In this document: positions 12,847 through 24,030 of the stretch, in pieces
Layout: each line of letters starts with the position of its first letter
Position numbering within the stretch: position 1 is the first letter of the stretch
Assembly (NCBI GenBank): GCA_013399305.1
Contig: VXAI01000140.1
Span: 391,203 to 455,202, forward strand
Length of the DNA: 64,000 nt
Reading direction: 5' to 3'
From: Rostratula benghalensis
Lineage: Eukaryota > Chordata > Aves > Charadriiformes > Rostratulidae
Made by a program: the position numbers and the translations under genes
Notes under the pieces: model-generated
What the model was told of the DNA's origin: nothing
Seen by the model: only the letters and a program-made list of their open reading frames with translations
Databases searched by the model: none

Positions 12847-15034
12847 CCGGTCACTAAGCCTTGAAGAGTAGCTTCTGCTCCCTGGTAACCTCAGGATCTT
12901 GATGCACCTTAAGCAGCTACAGGGTCCTATCTCCAGAATCTTCCTCCCCACAAAGGCATGGCTCTCCTGCTCCACTCCAACTGATATGTCTTTATAGCTC
13001 TGCCTCCTCATGCTGTACCTAACTCCTAGGCTAACCAAGCACCTTTTAATGCTCCTCTAGGTGGTGGGATTAGGAATACACCTCCCCACACTGCTTTACA
13101 AATACTGAACAACTTCACAGACCCTCTGCAGTACAGAGGAATTGTCTTGACCCCCATGGGGAAAATGAGGCAAGCAGCTTGAGCATCCTCTGTGCTGACT
13201 GTCAGCACCCTCACATTAGCAGAGTCAGTCAAGAGGAGATGTCTGGGCCAGAAAAAAACCCTGTCTGAAGTACCGGGCACCAACGAGCTCTGAAGGTGAT
13301 TTCCACACAGTACTAGCAGGGATCTCTTTTGGATAAAGAACTTTCACAGCCAAAAATGAAAGTCTGAGGAAAGCTTATCATCCATGAAATGCAGACTTAT
13401 CAAAAAATTACAATAACCCTCAGCATTTTGCATTTAGCTTACCATGTAGCATCCCTGCTAATTTAGTGGAAAGACACATAAGCATGCAAGCACTGCAGTA
13501 CAGGTTACGAAGAGCTGTCTGAAAACCAAGGCCCAGCTTCCTTACTGTTCACATTTCTGGAATAAATCCATTTGGGGCCACGATGTTCCTCTGTTTTCAT
13601 ATCACCAAAATCATGAGAAAAATCTAAGCTACACCTGGTAAAATACATCTGGAATATTCAGCTTTAAAGTACATGTATTCCTTCTTCACACTGTACACTG
13701 CAGGTACCTGACAGCACAAGAGAATGACAAAATGCTATGTTTTTCTGTGTTCACTTGTGTTCTAAATAAATACAGAAAATACTGGAGATTTTCCCCCAAG
13801 TTACTTTGGAAAAGCTCCTGCAGTCATTCTTGTAGTCTACTGAGCAATTCCTCTAAGAAATACAACACCCAGAAAGATTGGAGTGCATGTCCCAGAGACA
13901 CATCCTTACAGCTGAGAATCATTTCAGGCTTTGAATCCAGGTAAAAAGAGATGCTTTAGCAAATGCAGACAATACATTACTATTTTCTTTTAAAGGAGAT
14001 CTGACTAGTATACGTGATGATTTTTTAGACTCCTACATGATATAAATAAATAAATAGCCATGATTTTTTTTTTAAATTTTTACTATCATCATCATCAGGC
14101 AAGTTTTTTCAGTTTGAGATTTAACCAAAAGAGACCACACTTTTTCCCATTTCTGTGCATACCTTGGACAGCGCTGATGACAATTAAAATGGGGTAAAAA
14201 GTCTTCCCAAATACCTTGGCATGGTCTGGATGGACACTGGATTTTACAAAGAATTTCAATTCATTAAGACAGGACAACAGAACACAAGAACAGTGCTATT
14301 TTTATCGACAGGCTACTGGGGAAAAGAGGATTCATCTGTTGGCAATAAAAATCAAAAAACCTGCAAATAGCCTCAGGGCTATATTCTGCTCTTATTTACA
14401 CCATCCAGGCAATTCCATTTTTTGCAGTGTGAGTAATCCAGGCAGATATTGTGGTCATGCAGCTGTTGAACACCTTATGCAAAATAGAGCCCTCCAAGGA
14501 GAATGTGACTCCATGCATTTACACTTTTTATCAGGCACATACCCCTAAGGGGCTATAATGAAATGTTAAATAAATAAAGTAAAATAAAAATAGGGACTTC
14601 TGGCTCAGGTTTTAACTCTGCCCCCCTTCACAAGGTTCCAGCTGATTTACCAAGTTAGTATTGTGAGTGGGAGATACAGGAACGTATGAGGGGTAAAGAG
14701 TTCATTCTCCATTACTAATTCCTCTTATTGTTAGTTAAGAGTTAAGAATTTAAGGGGATTCAGAGTGAAGATGTCAGAAAAAAAGACCAAATAACTTAAA
14801 CAGGCAATAGCAGCACATTGACTACCTATAGCAGCTGAATTACAGGTGGTAGTTCTTCCTCCCAAAGAATGACTGGCATAGTGGTAGCAATAGACATTCA
14901 CTCATTTCCCATAGCTCAGGCAGCAGTCTTCATCAAGCTGTCCGGTTTTACCTGAACCTTCTCAGTTGTAGTCCACTTTTGGACCATATTAAAACAGATG
15001 TATTGCCTCCATCAGATCCTTTCAGATCCTAAGT
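12847..15034. other. non-coding interval, no gene recognised
   Basis: No exon or RNA gene recognised. A T/A-rich low-complexity patch lies near 14040-14085. Bases 14379-14440 may be a remnant of an old amniote repeat (listed separately). Confidence 0.5.
14379..14440. repeat. possible ancient amniote repeat remnant
   Basis: The order ATTCTGCTCTTATTTACACC, then a degenerate CCAGGCAATTCCATT, then GTGTGAGTAA resembles a widespread reptile/bird repeat with 'ATTCTG..TTACACC..GTAA' words. Divergence is high and I could not align it, so this is a weak call. Confidence 0.25.
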
Positions 15035-15547
15035 AGGTTCTTGGTGAGACCCCATCTGGAGTACTGCATCCAGCTCTGGAATCCTCAGCACAGGAAGGAC
15101 ATGGACTTGTTGTAATGAGTCCAGTGGAGGCCACAAAGATGCTGCAAGGGCTGGAGCCCCTCTGCTGTGAGGACAGGCTGAGAGAGTTGAGGGTGTTCAG
15201 CCTGGAGAAGAGAAGGCTCTGGGGAGATCTTATAGGAGCTTTCCAGTATCTGAAGGATCCCTACAGGAAAGATGGGAAGGATTTTTTACAAGGGCATATA
15301 GTGATACGATGAGGGGTAATGGTTTTAAACTGAAAGAGGGGAGATTTATATTAGGCATTAGGAAGAAATTCTTTGCTGTGAGAGTGGTGAGACACTGGCC
15401 CAGGTTACCCAGAGAAGCTGTGGCTGCCCTGTCCCTGGAGGTCAAGGGACAAGGTCAAGTTGGGAGGTGTCTTTGCCCAGGTCAGGGGGTTGGAACTAGA
15501 AGATCTTTAAGGTCCCTTCCAACTGGAACTATTCTATGATTCTATGT
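15035..15547 (+). repeat. CR1 LINE, 3' part of ORF2 plus 3' UTR
   Basis: Starts near CTTGGTGAGACCCCATCTGG (the CR1 ORF2 segment encoding 'LVRPHLEYC') and ends in two ATTCTATG octamers at 15532-15547. The ORF2 C-terminal tail is recognisable in translation ([12 protein letters not shown], then RKKFFAVRVVRHWPRLPREA) but is spread over two frames. A short stretch of the 3' UTR after CTGGAGGTCAAGG is deleted compared with the 12617 copy. Confidence 0.94.
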
Positions 15548-17570
15548 TTGTGACCTTATCACAGTAAACTATGAAGCAAATGATCTGCAATATAAAACAA
15601 TTTCCAACCAAACTTATTCAATATCATAGGTCTTTAAGGATCAAATGCTTAAGGACATGGTTTCAGGAGAATGTATGAAGATGCTTTTAATTAGATGCAG
15701 AAAGAAGTGCTTTGCTGGATGAGAAGCTAATGTGTAGCTGTGAAACAGAAAGGTTGGCTTGTGAAATGTAATATTTCTCCCATGCCTGGAATAATACACC
15801 TGCTAACTTATAAGAGCAGTAACTGGTTTGGACCTACACTACCCTCTAAGGGCTAGGCAACCAAGTATGTCTTTTGCCTGCAGTGAAGCTGCAGAAAAGT
15901 CTTGGGCAAACAGCTTAACAGAGAGAAAACACTGTGTTCCATTGCACAACATGGACGACATTTTTTCCTTGCAAAACACTGCAGGCTGATGGCAGGGTAT
16001 CAGCACAGAGAACTTACCTGTAGTTGGTGACTCATTCACCTTTGGAAGATATTGCTCCTACAGCTGATAACAGACTCAGACAGGAGTCCTGCCCCTGAAA
16101 TAATTTCCCATCAATCTCAATCACTCTGAAACGCTCAGCCACCAAAGTTCCCAAGTCAGCTGGCACACAAATGTCCACACTCTGCCAATATTTTGTGATC
16201 CACTTACTGTAAACACACAGCTAATAAATGTTCATTCTCTTGATGACTCTTTTGGAAAGTGGAGACATGTCTAAGAGGTTTAGGAGGTATGTAGTACTCA
16301 AAAAAATTGATAAATATTCTGTCACATCTTAAACAGAGGCACCAATGCCTTCAGCCAAATTGATCATGCTCATCTTGTATAAAGACATGAGTTATCTCAG
16401 GAACCTCAACATATTAATTTCATTATCACCGAGCATCGTAGTTGTTAAATATTCTGACCCCATAGCTTGGGAAAGGATGGGAACAAGTCTTTGCAGCTGA
16501 AAATTGCTAGCTGATATGGAAACCTTTACATAACTGTGATGGCAGGTTTTTGTCAGTCCACGGATTACATATTTCTACCATCAGTGATGGACACTACTAA
16601 CCCATAATGTCCACTTAGCAGGACATGAGACAGTGCAGCTATTAGAGCAAACAGCATGTCCCAACTCAGGGAGAAATGCTGGCCTGCAAGTGAAAATGTC
16701 ATGCGCCAGTGTTGCTCCCCACCTTCCCAGAGAGCTAAGCTAGAACTTGGCAATGCATTATCAATAGCCTACAATAGTCAGGGAAGACTTGAATCCTATT
16801 TGTCTTGCTGCCCAGATGGACTGCACTTCCAAACAGCTGGGCACAAGATAAATATTGTTGTATAAATGCACTCATGTGCAGACAGATACCCATACACTTA
16901 AACAAAAAGTTGAAAATCGTGTTTTAACCATTAAAAAAAAAAAAAAAAATTAGATTTTCATTTATTTTCACTAGAAACCCTTAAAGGCAGACAGATGATA
17001 GGACCCTTTGAGCACAGTAAGAATTTGGCAATATGAAATAGCTTGCAGATGTTGTGTCTGACACAGCACATCTCCTGTGAAGCTGCATTCACTGGCTGCC
17101 ATCTTAGCAAGCTTTGAGGTATCAAGGAAGTTGAATGCAATCTTCCGGTCCTCTCAAACCGTCCACAGAGAGTGTGTCTTCCGAGGCAGGGAATAGAAAA
17201 TACGCCTCTGTGCGTGATCATGTTGCCATCTAGTGACCACAGCCTAGAGAATACTCAAGCCCTAACTCCTTCACAAGCACAGACAGTGCTGTGCGAGAAG
17301 CGGCAGGGTCTTGTATAACTGAGACCTCAGGGGAAACCTAAGCTGTTGCCAAGTTATACAAGATTATGTCTCCTAAAGTTACAAGTCTCACTTAAGCAGA
17401 AATAGGAAGTTCCTTAAGGAGGGTGATAATGAACTGAAAGCTCATAGAGGCTGCAGCTCTTGCAGTATTAGTTTTGTGCCACCCTTCAGCTCCAGGGCAA
17501 ACACATCTGTTCCCTTTCCTGAGTTCACACGGAGAGTTGCCCAGACTAGCCGTGACAGTCCGTGGTAGCC

Positions 17571-17636
17571 AGCTGATCTCTGCCACTCCTGTGAGATTTG
17601 CTCAACTTTTCCTGTTAAGCACAGAGAAGAACAAAA
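17571..17636. repeat. unknown direct repeat, copy 1
   Basis: About 66 bp beginning AGCTGATCTCTGCCACTCCT and ending in the A-rich GAAGAACAAAAC. It matches 19097-19161 at about 90 percent by eye, with roughly six substitutions and one gap. It has no CR1 features and I do not recognise its family. The flanks on the two sides do not obviously match. Confidence 0.7.
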
Positions 17637-18369
17637 CGTCCCAGGATAGGTACTGAACAGTGCAAGGCCTCCTCTGCATCAATGGCAGATTTTCTGGGAC
17701 AGTGAAAAATGCAGTTACTTTCTACAGCCCAAAGTATCCAGGTACCCAGGGCTCTTTTTTTCAAATGACTAAGATATACAAGCAAATAAAATTTGAGGAT
17801 TCCACATATAGACACTTCTGAAATCCAGTTCTCACTACTCTTAAGGCATCTTTTTACCAATCCTGGCCCAAGACCCTTAATCACCATCAAAAAGGTTTGA
17901 GTGTTTTTCAAATTATAATTATGGTGGCACACTTCTTTTTTGGTAATTTAAGAAAGTAAACTTTCTTTCACAAATGTCTATGTGCTCAGTCCATTACTAT
18001 GTAGGTAATTGTCAATGTATGTGTGTGTATAAACACAAACAGAGCATCCTCTCCAGGGCCCAATTTTTTTTTTTTTTCCCTGCTGCACCTATTGCTATTA
18101 AGACAGTTGTAGACAACGGGCCAAAGATATAGAGATGCACTTCTATGTGGCTTCCTGCAGTATCTCTTCTGAATTTCTCACCCTGCCTAAGCACAAGACA
18201 TGAGCATCCCAAACTGTATGTATCCTGAAAATTACTTCTCCCAACAGTATCAGGTTTTGTGGAATTTCTCTTTGTTTTTCCCATTGTTGAAAGAAGCCTT
18301 CTATTTCTGCTTTAACAGAGTCACACATCAATCTGGATCAGTATCATCTTGTTGGTTTGGTCTATAAAC

Positions 18370-18404
18370 ATACACACACACACAGAGTGAAAAAAAAAAA
18401 AAAA
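18370..18404. repeat. (AC)n microsatellite followed by A15
   Basis: Alternating ACACAC from 18370 to 18384, a short GAGTG spacer, then a run of 15 A. Confidence 0.9.
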
Positions 18405-19096
18405 GCCAGCCCATGTTTTCTTCATATTATTCTCTGTATTATCTCTTCCTTTTGCTTTGGGATCTGAAATGCCACTGATTTGTTATTACTAAAATATAAA
18501 CAAATTTTAGGCCCTATATTCCGTGATCAAATACAGACAATGAAAAGCTAATTTCAGCATACTTTTCTCCTTAAACTGTCACAGAAGTCTCAGTGTGGTT
18601 TGTGTATGTGATACATACAAGAATTGCAAGCAGATATAATTTACTGGCTCAAATTTATTAGAGATCAAAGAATGAGGAAAATAGGCCTCATCTTTCTTGT
18701 TCTTGGCAATAGAACTTTTAGATCACTTAGACCAAAAGGCAAGAGAAAAAGAAACAACATGAGGATATACAATTGCACTGGAGAGAAAATCATGATCACA
18801 CTGAAATACCTAAGGGACCTAAGGTTGGCTTCCAAAAGCTTTCATAATAATTAAATGCATAAACCAAGTCAGATGTAGATTACCAAACAACACGGCCTTA
18901 TGCTCGATAGCTATAAATTAGTCTTGATTTAGCTATGCAAGTGTGAAATAGCTGAAGATCTTCCTCCACTGTGGTGAGGCTCTGGGATAGTTGCAGTGGA
19001 ACAGGGAGGACAGCATGCAGCTATCTACATCCCTGCCTGGGAAAGAAGGGAATCACATTTCTCAAAATCTTTGCATCAAAATGCACTAGCTGGTGA

Positions 19097-19161
19097 AGCT
19101 AACCTCTGCCACTCCTGGGAGATCTGCTCAACTTTTCCTGTAAAGCACAAAGAAGCAAAAA
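19097..19161. repeat. unknown direct repeat, copy 2
   Basis: Begins AGCTAACCTCTGCCACTCCT and continues GGGAGATCTGCTCAACTTTT into an A-rich end with A10 and CCCC. Same orientation as the copy at 17571. The A-rich right end in both copies could suggest a short retroposed sequence, but no SINE promoter boxes were recognised. Confidence 0.7.
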
Positions 19162-20388
19162 AAAAACCCCAAAACCATAAAGCAGAACAAAGGATGGCCA
19201 TGTGCAGGATTGCTGGTTTTGCTCTGTTACACTATATATGATTATACATGTAGTCAATTAAATTTTCTACAAAATAACTCACTAGCTGAGACTAGAGATT
19301 GACATTTTCTTCTAGTCTCTCCTATGGGAACTTATATTCCTCAGGCAACTCCTGAAAATAAAATTTTCTTTCGGTGTTCAGCAAAGTGTTTCCTTTCCAG
19401 AGACCACACAGAAGAAAATAGGAAGTTCCATGGGTTTGTATTCATTGAGGAGCAGAATTCTGAGTTCAAGACCTATACTCACCCAGCCACCAAGGAGTTA
19501 ATGTGTTGAGCAGCTACTTGACTTTCTGCAGCTACGTAAGGACTGATTAGCAGTGGTTGGAATAAAAGACTACAGCCCAAGGAAAGAGGAGCATTCTCAG
19601 AAACAGCAGTCTGGCAAGAAGCTCTCAAGGGAATAGATCCAGAACCCCCAAGAAGAATGAGGTAGACTGACTGGGAGCAATTAAGGAAAATAGTTCCATT
19701 CTCTATACAGAGTAGAACAGAGCATCTTTCCGAAGTTGTGGGGTCCCTGGAAATACCCATTATCATTGGATACAGCCAGGACTACAAAACCAACAGACCT
19801 GACCATTCATAATCTCATAAAGGATTAGAGCAAAAGCCCTCACAAGAAGAGTGGAAAGTCCCCCATACTAACGATGGCCCCAATGCTTCTAGAGTAGGTT
19901 TCACCCCAGTGCAGACCAGACAGCCACTGGCTTCTTGTTTTGGGGGGTCATTCACAGTAATTGTCTGTTACTGCCTCACTATGCAAAATTTCAAATAGCA
20001 AAGCAAAATGCACCAATGCTAGTGGCCAGTCAGTCTCTCCACTCAACCCTTATCCCATGCTGCTAGAGAAAGCTGGCCAGAAGGCATGAGTCCATCCCCA
20101 AGCCCATTAGTTCTTTGATGACTCTATTGACAATATTAATCATTAGCAATGACTATTAAGAGATGTACAACTGAACTCGCTGACTGACTGACATTATCAC
20201 CTCCTTTTATGCACAGAGCTGAACAGCCCCCAGTCCCACACAGGAGCTTTCTTACTGAATTTTACCCAATTCCAGTTTAGGAAGCAGACAGTAGTAGTCA
20301 TCCTGGAGAAAGATACAGGATGCTAAAGATCAGCCATAATCTGTTTTCCATACAGGTATTTGGACTTCACCTTGATTCTACCATGTTC

Positions 20389-20416
20389 TTTTTTGTTGTT
20401 TTTTTTTTTTTTTTTT
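20389..20416. repeat. poly(T)-rich tract
   Basis: T runs broken by two G, ending in T18. Simple repeat. Confidence 0.9.
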
Positions 20417-21352
20417 AAAGCAAGTTTAGCTTAAACTATTGTGAAACTGGTTATTTTAATTAGGTGGACAAAGAGAATTTCTTCTCACTGTCTCTTGCTG
20501 AGTTTTGCTCTCAATATAATCTAGAGCATCTCTTCTAGAAACCAGCAGCTTTCAAGTTTTTCTGTTGCCATAAACATGCCTCTATGGCCATCTCTGCTTC
20601 TTTCTTTCTTCTATGGGACCTCAGAGGACAATGGCATGTTCCTGGCTGGAGCTGTGTCACAGGATCATGTTGACAATCCAAAAATAGTACCCCTTGCAAA
20701 TCAGTTTATTAAGGCTACTAAAGGATCACCAAGGACCAGGTCTCCTTAAAGATCACAGACCTACCCGGACTCACCTCTCAAGCTGGAGTGAGCACAGGCT
20801 ACAGATCAGGCTCAACAGCACTCTCTCTCTCTCAGAACAGGAGTGAATGAGTGAATGAGGGACTGAGTCATGAAAGTGTGAGACAGAGAGAGATGAACGG
20901 AGGGCGCAGTGGGCAGGGACTCAAAGATATGAGTCCCGTTGCTACTGCAGAGGATGTGCCAGCAAGCTATATTCCAGAGATGATGGAACAAGGAGAAAAT
21001 TGCTGCCATCATTCCTACACTATTCCTTATTTGGGGAACTTTATCACACCCTGTCTCCTTGATACTTCTAAGGAATCTGTCCTACAGCAGTGACTTCCTT
21101 CTGCTTCATGGGGACTAGACAATCTGAATGCACTGCATGAGCTCAGCACTAGTATCAAGTATTTTTGTTCCTGTCTTCCTCTTTTGGGGATGAAGATGGG
21201 AGCAAAGCTTGTGACCTCCATCCTCTCAGTCTAGAAGTACTCCCAAATTCCCCTGAACATAACACACCTGAGTAAAGCAAAAAGATAGTCCTGTTTTCAC
21301 AGACCTGGTGTGGAAAAGCCAGGCAAATCCCTGGCCTGACTTTCAGAGGTGT

Positions 21353-21412
21353 CACAGAATCATATAATGGTTGAGATTGGAAGGAATCCATGGAGATCTT
21401 CCTGTCCATGCT
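21353..21412 (-). repeat. CR1 LINE, minimal 3' end
   Basis: Only about 60 bp: CACAGAATCATATAATGG, then TTGAGATTGGAAGGAATC and a degenerate GGAGATC segment. It matches the reverse complement of the CR1 terminus, with divergence higher than in the other copies. Confidence 0.8.
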
Positions 21413-22674
21413 CCTATGGTTTTCAGTGGGAAGTACTGGTGCTTACAGCATCTGTGCAGGACAGATGTCTCTCCTTAGGCATGCATTTCATTATACACCA
21501 ATATATAGATGAAGAAAGCAAGTGATAATATCTCACAGGAAGTAGTGCTGTTTGGAAGAAAAAATCTGATGCAGAAGACTTTGTAAAGTAGCTATTTCCA
21601 CATACACACACCAAAAAGAACCCAGAAACTTTTAAAATATTTATATGCAGGATTAATTCATAGCCTGTAAAACTCTGACTACAATCTTGTATCAGAATGA
21701 GCCATCTGCTTATTTATCCGCCTTAGTAAATAAAAAATATATGGAAAAGCAAAACCACACAAACTGTCCTCTCCCCTTAAAGAAAATACATGTCGCTATC
21801 TCAAGTGAAATAAAATGAAAAGCCATCATCTTTGCAAAATAATTAATTTACTGGAACTAACAAAGAACAAATCACAAACAGTTGTTAAAAAAATAAGGCT
21901 TCTTAGACTGTGAAACAACTCTGAAATGAAAAATCCTATTATTCTACCTGAAAGGTCTTGATGCGCTCTGTAAGGAGCTGCTGTTAACTTTACAGATGAG
22001 AAAGCCAAGGCCTTAAAGGGTGATACGATTTATCCAAGGTCCTCTCACCACTCAGTAGCGGAAAGAGGACTATAAACAAGGTTTCTTAATCCCCAGCCCA
22101 CTGGCAACTTCCCTTAGTTTTACCTCTATCATGAGTGCAGCTGAAACAGTGGTTGGTAACTGATGTTCACTCATGGGCCCTCACATTACAGCTTCATCAG
22201 AATCCATCTGGAAACCTGGTGGGATGTGCCAACACTAGAGCACACTCTGCCACAAATCATTCTTCCTTATGCAGCCAAAGACACTAAGAAGCAACAGGGA
22301 CGCACATCTGCATGAAGAAAAGCTACTACCATTTCTTACTGGTTTTGAGTGAAACAACCTTGTGTAGAACATGCTGGGGAAGGCTTTGAACAACTTGTCC
22401 CCAGTTGAGTAAATTCAGAGTGCTGTTCCTTCCTCCCTAGTGGGAGCATCATTGCAGTAACTCATTAAATTGCCACCTTTCAGGTCCCCCACTGCATCAC
22501 AAATGGAATGAGAACATGTCAGAGCTCCCGCTCTTGAGGGTGTAGTTCTGCATACCTGTGCTGTTCTGCCAATGCCAGCCAGACCCCCACTCCCTTCACA
22601 GGGATCTCCACCTTCAGAAACATTAAGCCACGTGGCAGGGCCAGCACAACACAGAGTCACACAGGCAGCAGGCT
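21413..22674. other. non-coding interval with a MIR relic
   Basis: No gene recognised. The middle part (about 21985-22095) is a MIR-like SINE, listed separately. The rest is unremarkable AT-rich DNA. Confidence 0.5.
21985..22095 (+). repeat. MIR/CORE-SINE relic
   Basis: In order the segment shows TTTACAGATGAGAAAGCCAA, a degenerate 'GG..TTA/AAGGG', then CCAAGGTC, ACTCAGTAGCGGAAAGAGGA and TTCTTAATCCCCAGCCC. This is the order of the MIR core: ACAGATGAGGAAACTGAGG, then CCAAGGTCACACAGC, AGTGGCAGAG, and a final CTCC/CAGCCC. MIR is a tRNA-derived SINE family mobilised by L2-type LINEs early in amniote history, so this is far older than the CR1 copies around it. The tRNA-derived head is not visible. 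Confidence 0.65.
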
Positions 22675-23315
22675 GAAATGAGCCAGCAGTGGGCCCAGGT
22701 GACCAAGTATCCTGGCCTGTATCAGCAATACTGTGGTCAGCAGGACTAGGATAGTGACCATCCCCATGTTCCAGGCACTGGTGAGGACCCACCTCGAATA
22801 CTGTGTCCAGATGTGGGCTCCTCACTACAAGAAATACATTTGAGGGGCTGGAGCATGTCCAGAGAAGGGCAATGAAGCTGGTGAGAGGCCTGGAGCATAA
22901 GTCTTGTGAGGAGCGCTGAGGGAGCTGGGGATGTTCTGCTGGAGAAAAGGAGCCTGAGGGGAGACTTTTTTGCTCTCTACAACTCCCTGAAAGGAGGGTG
23001 TAGGTGAGGGGCAGTCGGCCCCTTCTCCCAAGGAACAGGACACGGGACAAAGAAGAAACGTCTCAAGTTGTACCAGGGGAAAGTTTACATGGATATTGGG
23101 GAAAAATTTCTTAACTGAAAGGGTTATCGAGTATTGAAACAGGCCAATGGCCTGTGAAGTCACCATACCTGAAGGTATTGTGCCTTTTAAGGCATATAGA
23201 CAGGGTGACGAGGCACATGGTTTAGCAGTGGTTTTGGCAGCGTTAGGGTGATGGCTGGACTCGATGATCTTAAAGGCCCCTTCCAACCTACACAATTCCA
23301 TGATTCTATGATTCC
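22675..23315 (+). repeat. CR1 LINE, ORF2 C-terminal part plus 3' UTR
   Basis: Homologous to 46535-47182 in this window. It runs from GAGCCAGCAGTGGGCCCAGG through ATCCTGGCCTGTATCAGC and the '[16 protein letters not shown]..' coding segment to GATGATCTTAAAGGCCCC and a terminal CCATGATTCTATGATTCC. It belongs to the subgroup with the TTAGGGTGATGGCTGGACTC 3' UTR. The frame is broken by several stops and indels. The long minus-strand open frame across it is an antisense reading of the repeat. Its 3' end touches the CpG-rich block that follows. Confidence 0.94.
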
Positions 23316-24030
23316 ACTTCTGCAGGCCAGAGCAGCCGGCCTCGCCTGAAGCACCACCACCCCCGCACCTGGAGGACCCGCCTGAAGAAACCATTTCCAC
23401 CAGCGGCTCGGAATTACCTCTTCCAGCCGAGGAGAGCAGGGAGCCGCGGCAGAAAACCCTTCAAGAAGCAGCAGGAGCGGGTTCCACGACGGATAGCGAG
23501 GGGAGTTCTGCGGGCAGCCCACCTCCACCAGCCCCGCCGTCCACGCTTGCCCTGAGGGGCTCCACCTCCAGTGCCACCCCGCCGCGCGCCTCGCCACAAG
23601 ATGTCGCCGTTCCCTCAGGCAGGGCTGGGGCCGTCGGGGGGGACCCCGCATGGGCCCGCCCCGCTACTGCTTGCGGAGGAGGTCGGCGGGGGTGATGGCT
23701 TACCGGGCCTACCCGAGACCCGCCGCCTGCCTTCGCCTTGGCGGCGGCCGGTTGGTTGGGGCAGGAAGGCGGCGGCACGGGCGAGGGGCCGCCATGTCGC
23801 GGAGCCGCTGGAAAGCCGCGCCGTCGCGCCCTGCCGAGGTCGGGGCCGGGGGGAGCCGGCTGCGGGAGCCCTGTGAGAAATCTACCGCTTCTCTCCAGGC
23901 GGGCCCCCGGGCAGGGCCAACGAAGGGAGCGTGTAGGCCAAAAGGGCCTCCTGGGGTGCAGGCTGCCTCCTGCAAAGCCGCCCGGCGCTGGCACCCAGGG
24001 CCTGGGGGGCTCCAGCTCTGCAAGGCTGGT
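23316..24030 (+). promoter_or_regulatory. CpG island, possible promoter and first exon
   Basis: Base composition switches abruptly to GC-rich with many CG dinucleotides, densest at 23560-23860, in an otherwise CpG-poor region. YY1-like words occur: CAAGATGTCGCCG near 23597 and GCCGCCATGTC at 23788-23798. The second contains an ATG at 23794 in strong Kozak context. From there a frame stays open for about 100 codons, rich in Arg/Pro/Gly/Ala. Possible splice donors are CCT|GTGAGA at 23872 and CTG|GTGAGG at 24028. I do not recognise the peptide, and high GC alone can keep frames open, so an untranslated or non-coding first exon is equally possible. Strand is inferred only from the donor-like sites. 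No TATA box is evident, as usual for island promoters. Confidence 0.5.

Larger units (their letters stand above)
15548..21352. other. non-coding interval, no gene recognised
   Basis: About 5.8 kb without a recognisable gene. It holds an A17 run at 16933-16949, a (CA)n/A15 tract at 18370-18404, a T-rich tract at 20389-20416 and an unexplained direct repeat (17571 and 19097). Open frames are short and unrelated to anything I recognise. Confidence 0.5.

Noticed and set aside
22415..23651. Long minus-strand frames of 211, 191 and 154 codons
   Set aside because: They are antisense readings of the CR1 at 22675-23315 and its GC-rich neighbour.
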